A stretch of DNA of 64,000 nucleotides from Limnoperna fortunei (lineage: Eukaryota; Mollusca; Bivalvia; Mytilida; Modiolidae), in assembly GCA_944474755.1 (NCBI GenBank), contig OX104113.1:52033644-52097643 (forward strand), given 5' to 3'. This document shows positions 1 through 11,372 of the stretch, one piece after another. Under the pieces are notes generated by a model. The model was not told where the DNA came from and searched no databases. It saw only the letters and a list, made by a program, of their open reading frames with translations. Each line of letters starts with the position of its first letter. Position 1 is the first letter of the stretch. The position numbers and the translations under genes were made by a program.

Positions 1-2539
1 CATAAAGTGCATACTTATTCAATCGGTTAGCAGAATATAATAGCTTATACAAAGTCATATTTCTTGTTTTAATCATATCATTGAACTGATTTACATCGTA
101 TCGTAATTTCTCTGACAGTGCTATTAAAATCAAATTAATATTGTTAATGCATTATGCTAAAGATACATTTTTGGCACCAAGCGAAAGCTAACGAAATATT
201 CCTTATATTTAAACGGCCGATTTGAAATAAAATTATATCGTAAAAGGTCATTTTGGCATTTTAATGACAATATATGCATTTTTTCGTTTATTTTATGAGA
301 TAAGTTGGACAAAAATAAAAGAAAGAGATTAAAGGACTGAATATATCTATTGCATAATCTATGATAAATCGTGTTTTAATATATTTTATTCGCTACATTA
401 AATTTAAAAAATAAAAAAATTAGAAAAACCGACCTACGTTTTCATCGCTTCTAACATGTTTATATCTTTTATCATCGTGTCATACTACTTCTCACCAAAA
501 TGATATAAGTCGGTTGATCGGTGTGTTTTATACTGAATTTAATCATTATCCAGTGTTATGTTCTCGTCAAGTTTTTATCGATTCTTCTGCCATTAAATGT
601 ATTGTACCATGCACACTTGATTGAACATAGTGTAAATAGTGTGTTAAAAATAATCGGAAGATGTTTTCTTTGACTATAATTTGATGAAATTAGTAGACAA
701 CAATTTGAGACTTTATAATGTGAAATTCTTGACAATAATTGATCATCAGCATAAAATTATTTTAGTAACCTTATAAAATAAGGTTATATATTTTACACTT
801 CAAAGCATTAGTTATTTAAGTAGAAAACTACTGCCTCATAGGCGTAGTTCCCAGAAAAAAATTGGTACGGTCAGAGTGGTGACCAGTAGAAACACGAAGT
901 ATTTCTACTATAATGACAGAGGGTCTGGGGCCCCCAAAAACTCTGAAGCAAATGGGGCCAAATCCTGCAGTCTGGTAGTTTCCTAGCACTAAAAGTGAAT
1001 TATGACCCTCCCTCCTCCAATTATGTTAATAGTAAAAAAAGGTGCATTTTTCCGTAGCAGCAATTCAAAAAGTGGTCCGGTCGGAACTGTACCGGCCGTA
1101 CCGCTTGCTAAGGCAGTGTTACTGTATTTCATACCTTTGTAGTTAACTTGTAAAACTTAGCAAAATAAAAAAAAAATTATTATCTATGGATATACAGTCA
1201 ACCAGGAGCATTGCACACAAATATCATTAGGAGCCACTTATATTAGTATTAATGGCCATTCGGACTGGTATAAACTTCTCTCGTGATTTATTTTTAATAA
1301 AAAATATCCCCTCTCTAGATCCTTAAATCCAATGGTAGCTCATCATGTGACATAATGACGCTAAATAGCAAAACACTGAAAGCGGCTACCGCAGACGACA
1401 ATTCAATTTAAGTAGTTTAAAGTGATTAAAAATGAGAACTGATGAAATCTGTAGCCAAGCGTGAAAAGGTGTAAGAAACACGGCGAAAATGACACTGTCA
1501 TAAATGAACAGTGTACTTATGTTTTTTAGAAGGCAGCATTATTTAAATGTGTACTGTACATATGTCAACGTCGACATGTTTGGACTTTTGTTCTATATAA
1601 AAATACGGAAGTATTAATGCACGTGACAGCCATCGAAAACACCTTCCTATCGCAGAGCCATCGAAAACACCTTACGGGACCATACTTGCAGAAAATCACG
1701 AAAAAAACTGGCAACTATTGTCAATTAAGATTGAAGTCGAGCAGCACACCCTGCATTATTATGGGAAAACTCTTATTTATGTGCATACAGTACGTTTATC
1801 TCCTGTGTATGTTTATTTAGTAGACGTAAATTGCTGTTAATTTTAAATTTATTTTTATCTGCGTGTTAGTGTGTGTGTGTTTTAAAACATAGATGCCCTA
1901 TTAAGCTCAATTCTTTTTGATTTTAGCATCTTTTAAAGATATCCTATCTTCAAAGAATCAACAGTTTTGATTATTTCCATAGCCATATCTTCAACGAGCC
2001 TAAAATTAAGATACCATAAATTAAGAACAGATTCAGATTTTAATCATACAACAATTAAACCGAGAGATTACATCATTCTTTCTTTGTTAGTTTATTTTTA
2101 GTTCTCTATATTTTTGATTTATTTTGTGTGTTTGTATTTCATATTAATTTTTGTATCGGGTCTCAAGTGGTGTCTTGTGCTTCTCATAACGCGTGTCATT
2201 TAATGATGGTCAAATAATTATGTGACTGCGTTTATTTTAGCACGATATACTGTGGTCATGTTAGAATCTATTATTATTTTTTACACTTGACATTTCCAGG
2301 TTAAATATTCTGATATCTACAATTGTTATAAAACTTATTGTTTTCCAATTATTAATTTTTTTCTACAGAAATTCCGACATTCGTAAATGTTCAGTCGCCG
2401 CGCGATATGTACTTTTCTTCTTACTTAGTGTATTTTGTTAAATTGAAATTGTACTTTAATAATTATTAATTTTTGTAACATACACACAGATATTTCTAAA
2501 ATTTATATACCGGTAAACCTGAATGATGTCATACAACAA
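1..2539. other. Upstream intergenic region, no gene seen
   Basis: AT-rich sequence without a convincing coding exon. The only structures noted are a possible decayed short transposon at 830-1117 with weak matching ends (ACTGCCT...AGGCAGT), a short GT run near 1868-1880, and a 16-bp direct repeat (CCATCGAAAACACCTT) near 1631 and 1658. Distal regulatory elements cannot be recognised by eye. Confidence 0.5.
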
Positions 2540-2640
2540 ACGATCGACCAATCAGGGAACCAGAAAATCTTCAATCTGCGCACGCTTGTCGGAATTTGGC
2601 GTGGAAGGAGTAGACGGCCATTTTGTTTGACTGAGTAATC
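2540..2640 (+). promoter_or_regulatory. Candidate core promoter of the MARK gene
   Basis: A CCAAT box (2548-2552) and a YY1-like GGCCATTTTG motif (2616-2625) lie 65-70 bp apart, about 400 bp upstream of the start codon, in a locally GC-richer patch. No TATA box is evident. YY1-type motifs often sit at or just after the start site of TATA-less metazoan promoters, so transcription may begin here. This is inference from motif position; no transcript start can be read from the sequence. Confidence 0.35.
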
Positions 2641-2935
2641 AAAAGGATTATTTTGGGATTTATTTACACACTTTTGGTCCTAGTAAAGGATCATAGCTGT
2701 GCCAAAGGACATAGATATACAATGGAAATTTGCAAATATTTTGTTTTAATGTGAAAAATATGTTTGGGTGACAAGAAATTGAGCTTTTTCCACACACTCA
2801 AGGGCACCGTTTCGGAACCCTTTGCCTCGAATGATAGGATTTGACCGAAAAACCTGTTTGTTTATGACCATTATTTACATATTTTGTAAAATAATATTCA
2901 GGATTCAGGTCTTCACTTTACAGTGCAATCGATAA

Positions 2936-2983
2936 ATGTTATCTATGATACTTCGAAACAAACAAAATCAGCTGATTACATAG
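2936..2983 (+). other. Upstream ORF (15 codons) in the 5' leader
   Basis: An ATG at 2936 opens a 15-codon frame (second in-frame ATG at 2945) that ends in TAG at 2981-2983, 35 nt before the MARK start at 3019. It is in a different frame from the kinase ORF. If the leader includes this stretch, ribosomes would meet it first, so it could damp MARK translation. A good acceptor-like sequence (CTTCACTTTACAG) ends at 2922, just upstream, so this leader is probably the start of the first coding exon. Confidence 0.45.
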
Positions 2984-3018
2984 ACCCTTCGATCAATAGA
3001 AACCGTAATTTATTCAAC

Positions 3019-3075
3019 ATGTCGACAAGAACTCCTTTGCAGACAGTTCATGAATCGGTGACAGTAGATCACAGG
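3019..3075 (+). CDS. MARK: MARK coding exon 1 (N-terminus)
   Basis: Encodes residues 1-19, beginning MSTRTPLQTVHE, which closely matches the MSxRTPLPTVNE start of vertebrate MARKs; this is why ATG 3019 is chosen. The context AACATGT has A at -3. The reading frame is open upstream to 2923 but has no in-frame ATG there. The donor is AGG|GTAGGT at 3076, phase 0. The following intron is only 91 bp. Confidence 0.9.
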
Positions 3076-3166
3076 GTAGGTATTAATCAACAATTAAGCA
3101 TCAGGCACAGTATTAATATATCCGGTTATTTTCATAGTGTGATAATTGTTTAATCTTTTATTTCAG

Positions 3167-3316
3167 CCTACAGATGACAACGCAAATCCCCGGATTACAT
3201 CGTCGAGGGCAAGGTCTGATGAGCCACACATAGGCAAATACCGGCTTATAAAGACCATAGGAAAAGGAAATTTTGCAAAAGTGAAGTTAGCAAAACATGT
3301 ACCAACTGGAAGAGAG
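3167..3316 (+). CDS. MARK: MARK coding exon 2 (linker and glycine-rich loop)
   Basis: Residues 20-69. A low-complexity linker leads into [20 protein letters not shown], which opens the kinase domain; the glycine-rich ATP loop is IGKGNFAKV at 50-58. Acceptor TTTCAG at 3166, donor GAG|GTAATA at 3317, phase 0. The ORF continues a few codons past the donor but the family alignment (TGRE then VAIK) requires splicing here. Confidence 0.95.
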
Positions 3317-3951
3317 GTAATATTTCATGAATTGTCAGTTTGACAATTAACCCATTGTCCCCCATGTTTATTATAAACTTGACATCAACAAGGGTAACAG
3401 AATATGTCGTTTTCAAAAATAAATCACTCTCATTAAAGGAGGTGGAAATTGTAATGATGATCATGTCACGTCATACAAATTTTAGGTCAATATTAGTTTA
3501 AAATGGCAACATTTGTTACGTAATGGGATGATACAAAATGAAACCTGAGCTGTGTTGTGTGGGGGAAAATAAAACACGTAAAATAAATTTATAGAAAGGG
3601 AGTCAAGTTTCATGCCGCTAACATGATGTTAAAAGACGATGCGTAGAGGAAAGTGCCCTCAAAAAATCACGTGATTAGATGCATCAAACTACCTATCTTG
3701 AAAACCATGTATTGCCGATTTTCCAATTTAAAAAACGCACACCTAGTGCCCACTTCTGGTACTAAAAACTGCTGCTTTAGCTGCAGTTTGTCCTGTTGAA
3801 AACTATTGAAATTGACAATTGTCTTAGATAAATTTTCACGCTTCATATACATGACAGTGTCAATATCTAAGCGAGTTGTCACAAAAACCCCCTGCTGTGT
3901 AAACATGATCATTCAATAATTAACTGATGTTTATTCCCCCATTTACATGTT
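3317..3951. other. 5' part of intron 2, nothing recognised
   Basis: Non-coding AT-rich sequence following the exon 2 donor. Short frames on the minus strand (3246-3464, 3667-3912) show no family resemblance. Confidence 0.5.
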
Positions 3952-4648
3952 CAGCGTTCGACATTAACGGTTGTCCGATTGCCCGGGGCAAGTGAAACGA
4001 AAGTTCGGACAAGTAAAAGTTGTGCTAAGCTTGTCTGATCGGGCAAGTGAAAAATGTGGCCTAATGTCGCAATTTAAATTTCTTCAATCGTGTTATTCAT
4101 TTGCTTAAAATAAAACACATCAATTCCGATATCATTATTCCTCTATTTCTAAACAAAAAATTTCCATCATCTAATTTTAGAACGTCTATTGCGCGATTGG
4201 TCGATTCGAGATTAGATCATCCAATCATAAAAATTCTATGTTCGAGGTGCCTCTAGAGTCTACTATCTAACAGCTACGGATCATGCAATGACAACGTGAC
4301 CGAATACAGCTATAATTAAACCAACCAATGAGCGATCTGTATCTATTTTAGGACTTCTGTTTTTGACAGGGATGTGTATTGCGGTACGTGATCAAAAGAT
4401 CAAATTTGTTGAATGAAAACAAAAATAAAAAAACAACTGGATTGTGTTAACCTGCTATTTGCCTTTAATGTTTTGTGTGGAAATATACAATTATCATGTA
4501 TTATTGGTAAGTTTGTATAAGTACTATTCAGAAGTTTTTCACATTCCACATTTTTTTCGGACAAGCATGTTTTTGATTCGGACAAGTAAATTTGTTACTC
4601 AACTTGCCCGATGGGACAACTGCATCAAAAAGTTAATGTTGAACCCTG
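3952..4648. mobile_element. hAT-like non-autonomous element with 5-bp target duplication
   Basis: 697-bp element with imperfect terminal inverted repeats: left CAGCGTTCGACATTAAC, right GTTAATGTTGAACCCTG, each followed inward by a matching TTGTCC...CGGGCAAGT block. It is flanked by the direct repeat ATGTT (3947-3951 and 4649-4653). The CAGGGTTC-type end is typical of hAT elements. No transposase reading frame is present, so it is a deletion derivative or MITE. Confidence 0.7.
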
Positions 4649-4997
4649 ATGTTGCTAATCAGAGGTAGAACCCCAGCTGCTTTAAAGCTTGATAAAAACA
4701 AGCTTAACAGTGACATCCATATTCTTATATTCAAACTCACCTGTTGCCTATGTTTATAGTAACATCTGCTAATGAGGTTAATTAGATAATATTTGGTTGG
4801 CATTGACAAACAACACAAAAACAATGCAAAATCTTTATTTCAATATCATAGTGGTTTAGTGATGACAGCTGTAGTTTTTTAACAGGAAGTTAGGTAAAAG
4901 GGGAAATAAATCATGTAAAACTGTATATAGGTCCTTTGGTCATATGAAATCTAAAACATTTTTAGTATAAATAGGAAAAGTTTTTTATGTATTGCGA
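4649..4997. other. Intron 2 spacer, nothing recognised
   Basis: AT-rich non-coding sequence between two transposon relics. Confidence 0.5.
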
Positions 4998-4999
4998 TA

Positions 5000-6558
5000 C
5001 AGTACGCCTAGAGTGTGTGCTCACTCAAACACTCCAATTAGAGAAATTTCTCGGTGTTACACGGTGTATCACCGAAATTTTCTCGGAGAATCACAGTGTT
5101 TCAGAGTGTTGTTATCTATCACCACCTTAAAATTAATCCCCTTGATGTACCGACTTTCGGGTGTAACACGGTGTGACACTGTGTTTTTCTGATTTTCAGG
5201 GTGTAGAAAATATATTGTATCGATTGTTTATTGCAAGCAAAGAACCAACTAATGTCTTGCTTTTCTCATTAATACATGTACAAAATTAAAATGGGTTCAA
5301 TCTTCGAACTTCACGATTTTTCTTTTCAACTTTTGTTTTGCGCATGTAGAAATAACTTGTCTTATCTATACGTCTATCTATATTTAAAAATTAATTATAA
5401 ATAATTAGCGTCTTTTGTGGTTTCAACAACTTTAACAATTTGATTTATTGCAATCCTGGAAGTCTGAGGAGAGTGAGCTGTGCCAGTACAATTCACAGCT
5501 AGCTTCTTTCACTTCGCGAATTTATGCAAATCGTGCGCATGCCTGGAAACCTATTTTTATTTATTTCTATTTCGGTCAGCATTGTATTTTCAAAACTATT
5601 TTACGTGAATAAGAATTTTTTTCAAACAGAACTTTTTATTTTATTTCGGCAATACTGAAGTTAAATGTAAAGCTTTTATCCCGAATTATACTTTATGCAA
5701 AGCACACAGTTTAACAGGTCAGTTGTGTATTTATGTACATGTTACACGTGGCTTAAGTCTAGAGTAGGGAGAAAAATACTTTAAGTGTATGCATATTGTC
5801 AATTTTTTGGACAAACGAAACTAAATTCGCATATTATTTCAGTGAAAACTTATGAAACTAGAACTAAAAACAACAATCATCGTTATACCGGTAACAGTTA
5901 CTGGGCACATTTGTTAAAACAATCGATCTATTTTTATCTCCAATATGGGTCAAATTCAGTGTAAAAAAATTGACATTTTTTATGTGTATACGGATAATGT
6001 TTTTATCAATGAAACTTCTATTTTTATTTCATGGTTTTCGCACATTAAAGATGTAAATGTATATTTGACCTCGATTACTTTCTGCTGACCGCATGGTTAA
6101 ACAGTTGTGTATTTATTTTTGTCACGTGCACCTTGTCTAGAGAAAACGTTAACATTAGTGTATTGCCGGCAAAAAAAACCGAATTGATATGATGTACATG
6201 AAATAATAAGGACAAAACACATCATCACTGGTATACCGTTTGTTGTTACTTGAACTAAGGACTATATAGTCTTATTCTTTAATTACCGTATATCAAGTTG
6301 TTCTTAAAAAATCAGTTCTAGTGCAAGTTCGATTTATTTACGAAAATTATTACAAAATTTTTAAGTTTACCAGTCTATAGCTGTTGGTAATGCAAGAGTG
6401 ACTAACAACAAATCGAATAAAAAATTATTTTTTGCAATTTGGGGTAGAGATAAGCTGTGGGTGATTTTTGAGTGTCTACACTCAAAATTTTCAGTGTAAC
6501 ACAGTGAAACACTACACTGTGTAGAGTGTTTGAGTGACCATACACTCTGGGCGTACTG
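5000..6558. mobile_element. Tc1/mariner-type non-autonomous element
   Basis: 1559-bp element bounded by inverted repeats of about 37 bp with three mismatches, starting CAGTACGCCYAGAGTGT and continuing through TCACTCAAACACTC. TA dinucleotides flank both ends (4998-4999 and 6559-6560), as expected for IS630-Tc1-mariner insertion. Both subterminal regions are rich in ACACTGTG-type blocks. The interior is AT-rich with no transposase frame, so it could only have moved in trans. Confidence 0.7.
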
Positions 6559-6815
6559 TATGTATCGGGGATGACGCTACTTATACTAGTTATAGTATTT
6601 GGGGGCCGCCAGGTGGCCTCATTCCCTTCTGGCTGCCACATTCCCCAAGGGTTGGAAATCGTAAATTAAAAATCCGGATTTTTCGGATTTAATTTCCTGA
6701 TTTTTTACCGTAAGTTCTAATGAAGTTATACTTCCGTTCGCATCAGTCAAAGCTAAGAAAGTCCCGACATTTATTTCTATATATGCTTGTACAAAAAACC
6801 CCGGTTTTTCGAACA

Positions 6816-7598
6816 CAGATTTCTCGAAAACTCGAACTCATTTATAGGTCCCTTTGATAGTAAACTCATGTAAGTCACCATCAATAACTCGAACTAAAAT
6901 TATTAGCGTCAGTGCGAAGCAATTAACTTCAGGTACAAAGATAACAGAAGTCATAACAATTTATACAGGTATGTAAATTAAAAAATAATAGATAATAATT
7001 ATGTCATGACTGGTGATTAGTTTGAACAGGCAAATAGACATTAATTGTTTCTTAAATAGAAAATATGAAATTTACCAAGCAAATTATCAAATCAACGAAA
7101 ATATTCCAATTAAAAATCATTTACGACAACTGTGGTTAAATTGATATTAAAAACCAAATATTAACTGTGGTTAAATTGATATTAAAAACCAAATATTAAA
7201 GATAAAATAATTTATGAAAAATGTGTCGGCAATAAATATTGTGGAAATTATTTACTTAATTTAACTGCGATGGATATACGGAGTACAAACGGGTTTTTGC
7301 GCAATAATGGAAGTTAATAGTAAGCGATGTAGAAATTTCAAATCTCACTATTACACCTAAAATAAATAACTTTATTCGTGTCAAAATTATGAAATAAACA
7401 TCTACATACATTCAAAACAAATTTTAGTTCCCAAAAACAACCATACCGCATGTAGGAAAATTAACGAGCAGCTTATAAACAAAATCGGTCACGGTAGGGA
7501 ACAGATACATTTCCGGAGGTTCTCCAACTTCGGTGGCTCGAACAACTGAGAACTATTTTTGGCGACCCCAGCGAGTTCGAGTTATCGAAATTCTACTG
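6816..7598. mobile_element. Decayed pogo/Tc1-like MITE
   Basis: The right end, read inward on the minus strand, begins CAGTAGAATTTCGATAACTC; the left end has a diverged copy (CAGATTTCTCGAAAACTCG). Both continue CGAACTC. CAGTAGAAYYTCGATAA-type ends are seen in pogo/Tc1-like elements. The right end abuts TA; the left TA is not preserved. The interior contains a perfect 35-bp tandem duplication at 7128-7197. No transposase frame. Confidence 0.5.
7128..7197. repeat. 35-bp tandem duplication (2 copies)
   Basis: Two identical 35-bp units, 7128-7162 and 7163-7197, each starting AACTGTGGTTAAATTG. Identity suggests a recent replication slippage event inside the decayed MITE. Confidence 0.9.
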
Positions 7599-8500
7599 TA
7601 GTTAAAAACAAGGATTTCCTCAAGTTTGAACTTTTAATAATGCAAAATGATATTTTCCCAATACAATGCTTTTACGTACCAAATTTCCCAATTTGTTCGG
7701 TGGGGGACCCATTTGAAAAAGTCTAAAATCATCCTTGTGTATATATATATTGAACTACCAATCAGGTTTTTTTGTCTGCAGAGAACCATAAACCCAATTT
7801 TTTTTGCCATAATACCAGAGCTTGCATTGGAGGGTTACTCAGAAATTGCTTTGTCTGGTCCCATTGCTCCATGTTCAAAGGTGAAGCCCCCCCCCCCCCC
7901 TGTTACTTTGTCTAGTTGCCCTAGGTATTGTTTTCACTGCAATTAGGGTTATAAATCTTTGCTGCTCGTGTTTACATGCAATTGCTACAGTTCTGTGCAA
8001 GTTGTAAAAGCTTGTGTTAGATGTTATTGCTTAGGCTAAAAAAAAAGTATGTGTGTTTCCGGTTACATAGAATTATAAAATAAAGCTTGTAAGTTTCACG
8101 CAAGAGTTTCCTATAAAGCCTTTCAAAGTATACAGTCATTTAATGAGATATCAATTTCGTAACAAGTGTTCACATGCTTACATTTAGCCGCCATGTTGGG
8201 GCGGAAGTATTGACATGTATCCACAAATAACTTTATAAGCTCTATTTTTCCTTACTGCTTTAGCCTCCTTACTGGATTATGATAAAATTGGGGGTAAGTG
8301 TGAAGGGTCGTAGGGTTTTCCCAATATGACTAATTACCAGATTTTAATTATAGTGATATAACAGGGGCCTTTCGTGGAGCAGAAGCCATACATTTTTTTT
8401 ACAAAGCGTGCTGCTTCACAGAGACTTGAATGGTGTCTATAAACCATACATTGTTATGTAAAAAAACTAGTAGATACACCAGGAGTTTAAAACCATTACA
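7599..8500. other. Intron 2 segment with one hAT fragment and a poly-C tract
   Basis: Around 7817-7930 a fragment resembles the start of the CAGGGCTC hAT-like family seen at 24894 (GCTTGCATTGGAGGGTTACTC...), ending in a C14 tract near 7887-7900. The short + frame 7647-7946 crosses this fragment and is not a gene. The rest is unrecognised. Confidence 0.4.
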
Positions 8501-8516
8501 TCAGAATACAACTGCT

Positions 8517-8800
8517 TCAACTGGTAAAAAGATTGGTAGTAATAAAGGTCACGTACGCCACAAGGTTTAAAGGTAAAATCGAAACAAAAAATAAAAATAA
8601 AAAATCCAACAACAGAAAAGAGGGGCCTGAGCTTTCCGTCCAAAGACCTTCTTCAGGGCGAGAAGGAATGAGACCAAGAAAAACACAACCGTATAGGACA
8701 TGGAAAGCAAGTAAACTAAATGACAAATGGTGGATAGCTGTGATCTGTCGCCACAAAGACATGACCAGAATATGAATGACCCGATTTAATATAAATTGGC
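8517..8800 (-). mobile_element. Possible Penelope-like retroelement tail
   Basis: On the minus strand 8660-8624 reads as a CCTGAAGAAGGTCTTTGGAC...GGAAAGC block, resembling the degenerate hammerhead-ribozyme-bearing terminal repeat of Penelope-like elements (CTGANGA core, short stem, GAAA). A minus-strand frame of 95 codons spans it but no reverse transcriptase or GIY-YIG domain is visible. Family assignment is by motif memory only. Confidence 0.3.
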
Positions 8801-8964
8801 ACAATGAATGATGTTAAACCCCTGTAAAATATTTAGATATAAAAATGTAATTTCTAACTTCTATAAATATTTGCAATACATTCTTCTTTGAATTTACATG
8901 TATAAATATGGCAAGATCAGGGTGTTATTTTCTACTATCACTTATTTACAAACAATCTGTGTAC

Positions 8965-9240
8965 AACCTAAAGTTGTATCAAGGCTCACTAAACTGGGCG
9001 AAGTGACCTAAAGTTGCCCTAAGGCACCTCAAAATCGAACTTCAAGTGGCCCAATTATAAGGGCCCTGCCACTTGGTGGGGGACACCCTATAGTGATCAG
9101 TCGGTCGGTCTGTCTGAAACTAATGTCGGGGCTATAACTTTTTATCTTCTGAGGTTGGATTTTGATATTTGGGTGTGGGTAGAGGATAACAAGGCAAATT
9201 TCTGCATATTGGTATCCCATGAACCAGTTTGGATTTAGTA
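8965..9240. repeat. Fragmentary hAT end joined to tandem-core repeat (family C) fragment
   Basis: 8965-9055 resembles, in inverse orientation, the hAT-like end at 43395-43431 (AAGGCTCA...ACTGGGCGA). It runs directly into 9056-9240, which matches the start of the family C element at 60711 (GGGCCCTGCCACTT, CCCTATAGTGATCAGTC, then the TAACTTTTTATCTTCTGAGG unit). One repeat probably truncated the other. Confidence 0.5.
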
Positions 9241-9592
9241 CAACTTTGTGCTAGTGAATGTGTGCTGATCAGAAAAATTTTGTCTGGGTTTAATGTGAGA
9301 CAAAGCAGAAATATATATTTTACAGTTAACCCACTGACCCTGAGTTTTTTATTCGATCCTAGTTAATTTTATCAGTATTAAGTTTAATTTCAAGTTGAAA
9401 GTGAAAGTAAGACTTACAATCGTTATCGAAAGCGGTGCTTTACTGACTCACAAATTTGCAGGAATTGCATTGTAGGGTGACTCGGATAGAAGAAGTCACA
9501 TTATCGACATGTCGTGTGGTCCAACGTTGCTTTGTTCAAAAGTGAAGATTATATAAACCATAACACAACTTGACTCAGTTTTTATACCCCCG
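9241..9592. other. Intron 2 segment with a short hAT-related fragment
   Basis: 9461-9545 resembles the first ~85 bp of the CAGGGCTC hAT-like family (GCATTGTAGGGTGACTCGG, then GAAGAAGTCAC). The remainder shows nothing recognisable. Confidence 0.4.
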
Positions 9593-9593
9593 C

Positions 9594-10473
9594 TCGACAG
9601 AGTCGGGGGTATATACTAGTAGTGGTCCTCATGTCCGTCCACATTTGGTTTCCGGATGATAATTCAAAAAGTTTACATCCGATTTAAATAAAACTTTGGG
9701 ATATTGTTATATATCAGGTTGGTAAGAAGCCTATCGATTTTGGGGGAAATCCGTCAAATTTCAAGGTCACAGTCGACGAAAAACGTTAGAAATTTTAACA
9801 AAAAAGATGTTTCCGGACAATACCTCGAAAAGTTGACATCCGATTTGAATGAAACTTTGGGATATTGTCATATATCAGGTTGGTAAGAAGCCTATCGATT
9901 TTGGGGGAAATCCGTCAAATTTCAAGGTCACAGTCCACGAAAAACGTTAGAAATTTTAACATAAAAGTTGTTTCCGGACAATAACTCAAAAAGTTTGCAT
10001 CCGATTTGAATGAAACTTTGGGATATTGTTATATATCAGGTTGGTAAAAAGCCTTTTGATTTTGGGGGAAATCCATCAAATTTCAAGGTCGCAGTCCACG
10101 AAAAACTTGAGAAATTTTTACAAAAAAGTTGTTTCCGGATGATAACTCAAAAAGTTTGCATGTGATTTGAATGAAACTTTGGGATATTGTTATATATCAG
10201 GTTGGTAAGAAGCCTATCGATTTTGGGGGAAATCTGTCAAATTTCAAGGTCACAGTCCACGAAAAATGTTAGAAATTTTTACAAAAAGTTGTTTCCGGAA
10301 AATAACTCAAAATGTTTTCATCCGATTTTAATGAAACTGTAAAATATTCTTATATATTTTGTTGGTAAGAAGCCTATTGATTTTGGTGGAAATCCATCCA
10401 ATTTCAAGGTCACAATCCACGAAATTTTCACAAAAGCGGGGGTATCAGCGATCGCTAGATCGACTTTGTCTAG
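9594..10473. repeat. Family B element with five 161-bp tandem units
   Basis: Starts in oligo-T with ATACCCCCGCTCGACAGAG, followed by CGGGGGTAT that can fold back on it, then a GTCC-rich stretch. Five units follow, their TTTCCGG starts spaced 161 bp apart from 9649 to 10292. The element closes with GCGGGGGTAT (inverse of the start), a small CGATC-GCTA-GATCG hairpin and CTAG before T. Other copies are at 32757-33020 (one unit) and 61280-61667 (truncated). Architecture resembles Helentron-associated non-autonomous elements. Confidence 0.75.
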
Positions 10474-11194
10474 TATTTAAAAAAGTGTAACAGATACAGG
10501 AAAACTGAAGAGACATGCCTTCATCTGCATCAAAAGCTCTACGAAACACTCCATTGGGTTGAAGTTGTATGATGACTCCTTATAGGAGGTATTGCCCTTT
10601 AATTGTCGAAATTGATTATCTTTGACATTTTTGCCTCAAAATCTTGAAAATTATTAGAACTAGAGAAAAAGTTAGCATTGCTTAATTGTTCTGCTATATG
10701 AGGGCTACAAAAATGACTTTAGGGTCAAGATTGTCGGATGAACCGTTTAGGAATTATTCTCCTTGGAACATTTTTTTAATCAATTTTACTTGATTTTAAA
10801 AAATCTTCTCCTCTTAAACCAATGAAAGGACTGCTTTGAAACATTGCACACATCATCTTTAGGATGTCCTCTACCAAAATTGTGCAAATCATGACACCTG
10901 ACTACCTACATAGCTAAGTTGGATTAAAATAGAAAAAATGAAAAAAGGGGGTCGAGAGAGTTTTCGACTGATAGTTAAAAAAGTATAACAGGTACAGCAA
11001 ATTTGAAGTGAACCTCCCTTCTCCCGCTAACCATCAAAAGATCCTCCTTACAGGAGTTATTTCCCTTTAAAAGTCAAAATTAATGATTTTTGCAGAAGTG
11101 TTGGGCAATTCCTTATAGCAAAGAAAAGCTGGATAAAAAAGGGTTGTTTGGTTTCAGGTTCAGGTGAGCGATACAAGCTCCTGGGAGCCTCTAG
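10474..11194. repeat. Family A element, 5'-truncated
   Basis: Continues directly from the end of the family B copy with family A core sequence (GTGTAACAGATACAGGAAAAC) and ends in the family A terminus: TCAGGTGAGC, the AGCTCCTGGGAGCCT near-palindrome and CTAG. The 5' cap of family A is missing, so either family B inserted into it and the 5' part was lost, or the two recombined. Confidence 0.75.
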
Positions 11195-11372
11195 TTTTTA
11201 TTGTTTAATTGTTTGTTAACTTGTTATGGCCTGGGTTTCATAAAACTTCTCAAATTGAGATTTTCCTCAAATATCTGAGTTTTTCCTCAAATTTATGAAA
11301 CCAGGCCACGGTCTTGAATAAAGCTGAAATACTGCTCGCAGGATGTAAAGCCAACATCCAGTCAATCAATCA

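Noticed and set aside
8517..8804. 95-aa minus-strand and 80-aa plus-strand frames
   Set aside because: They overlap on opposite strands of a probable retroelement tail; no reverse transcriptase or endonuclease motif.
9594..10473. Regularly spaced repeats considered as a CRISPR array
   Set aside because: Units are directly tandem at 161 bp with no spacers, in a eukaryotic intron.
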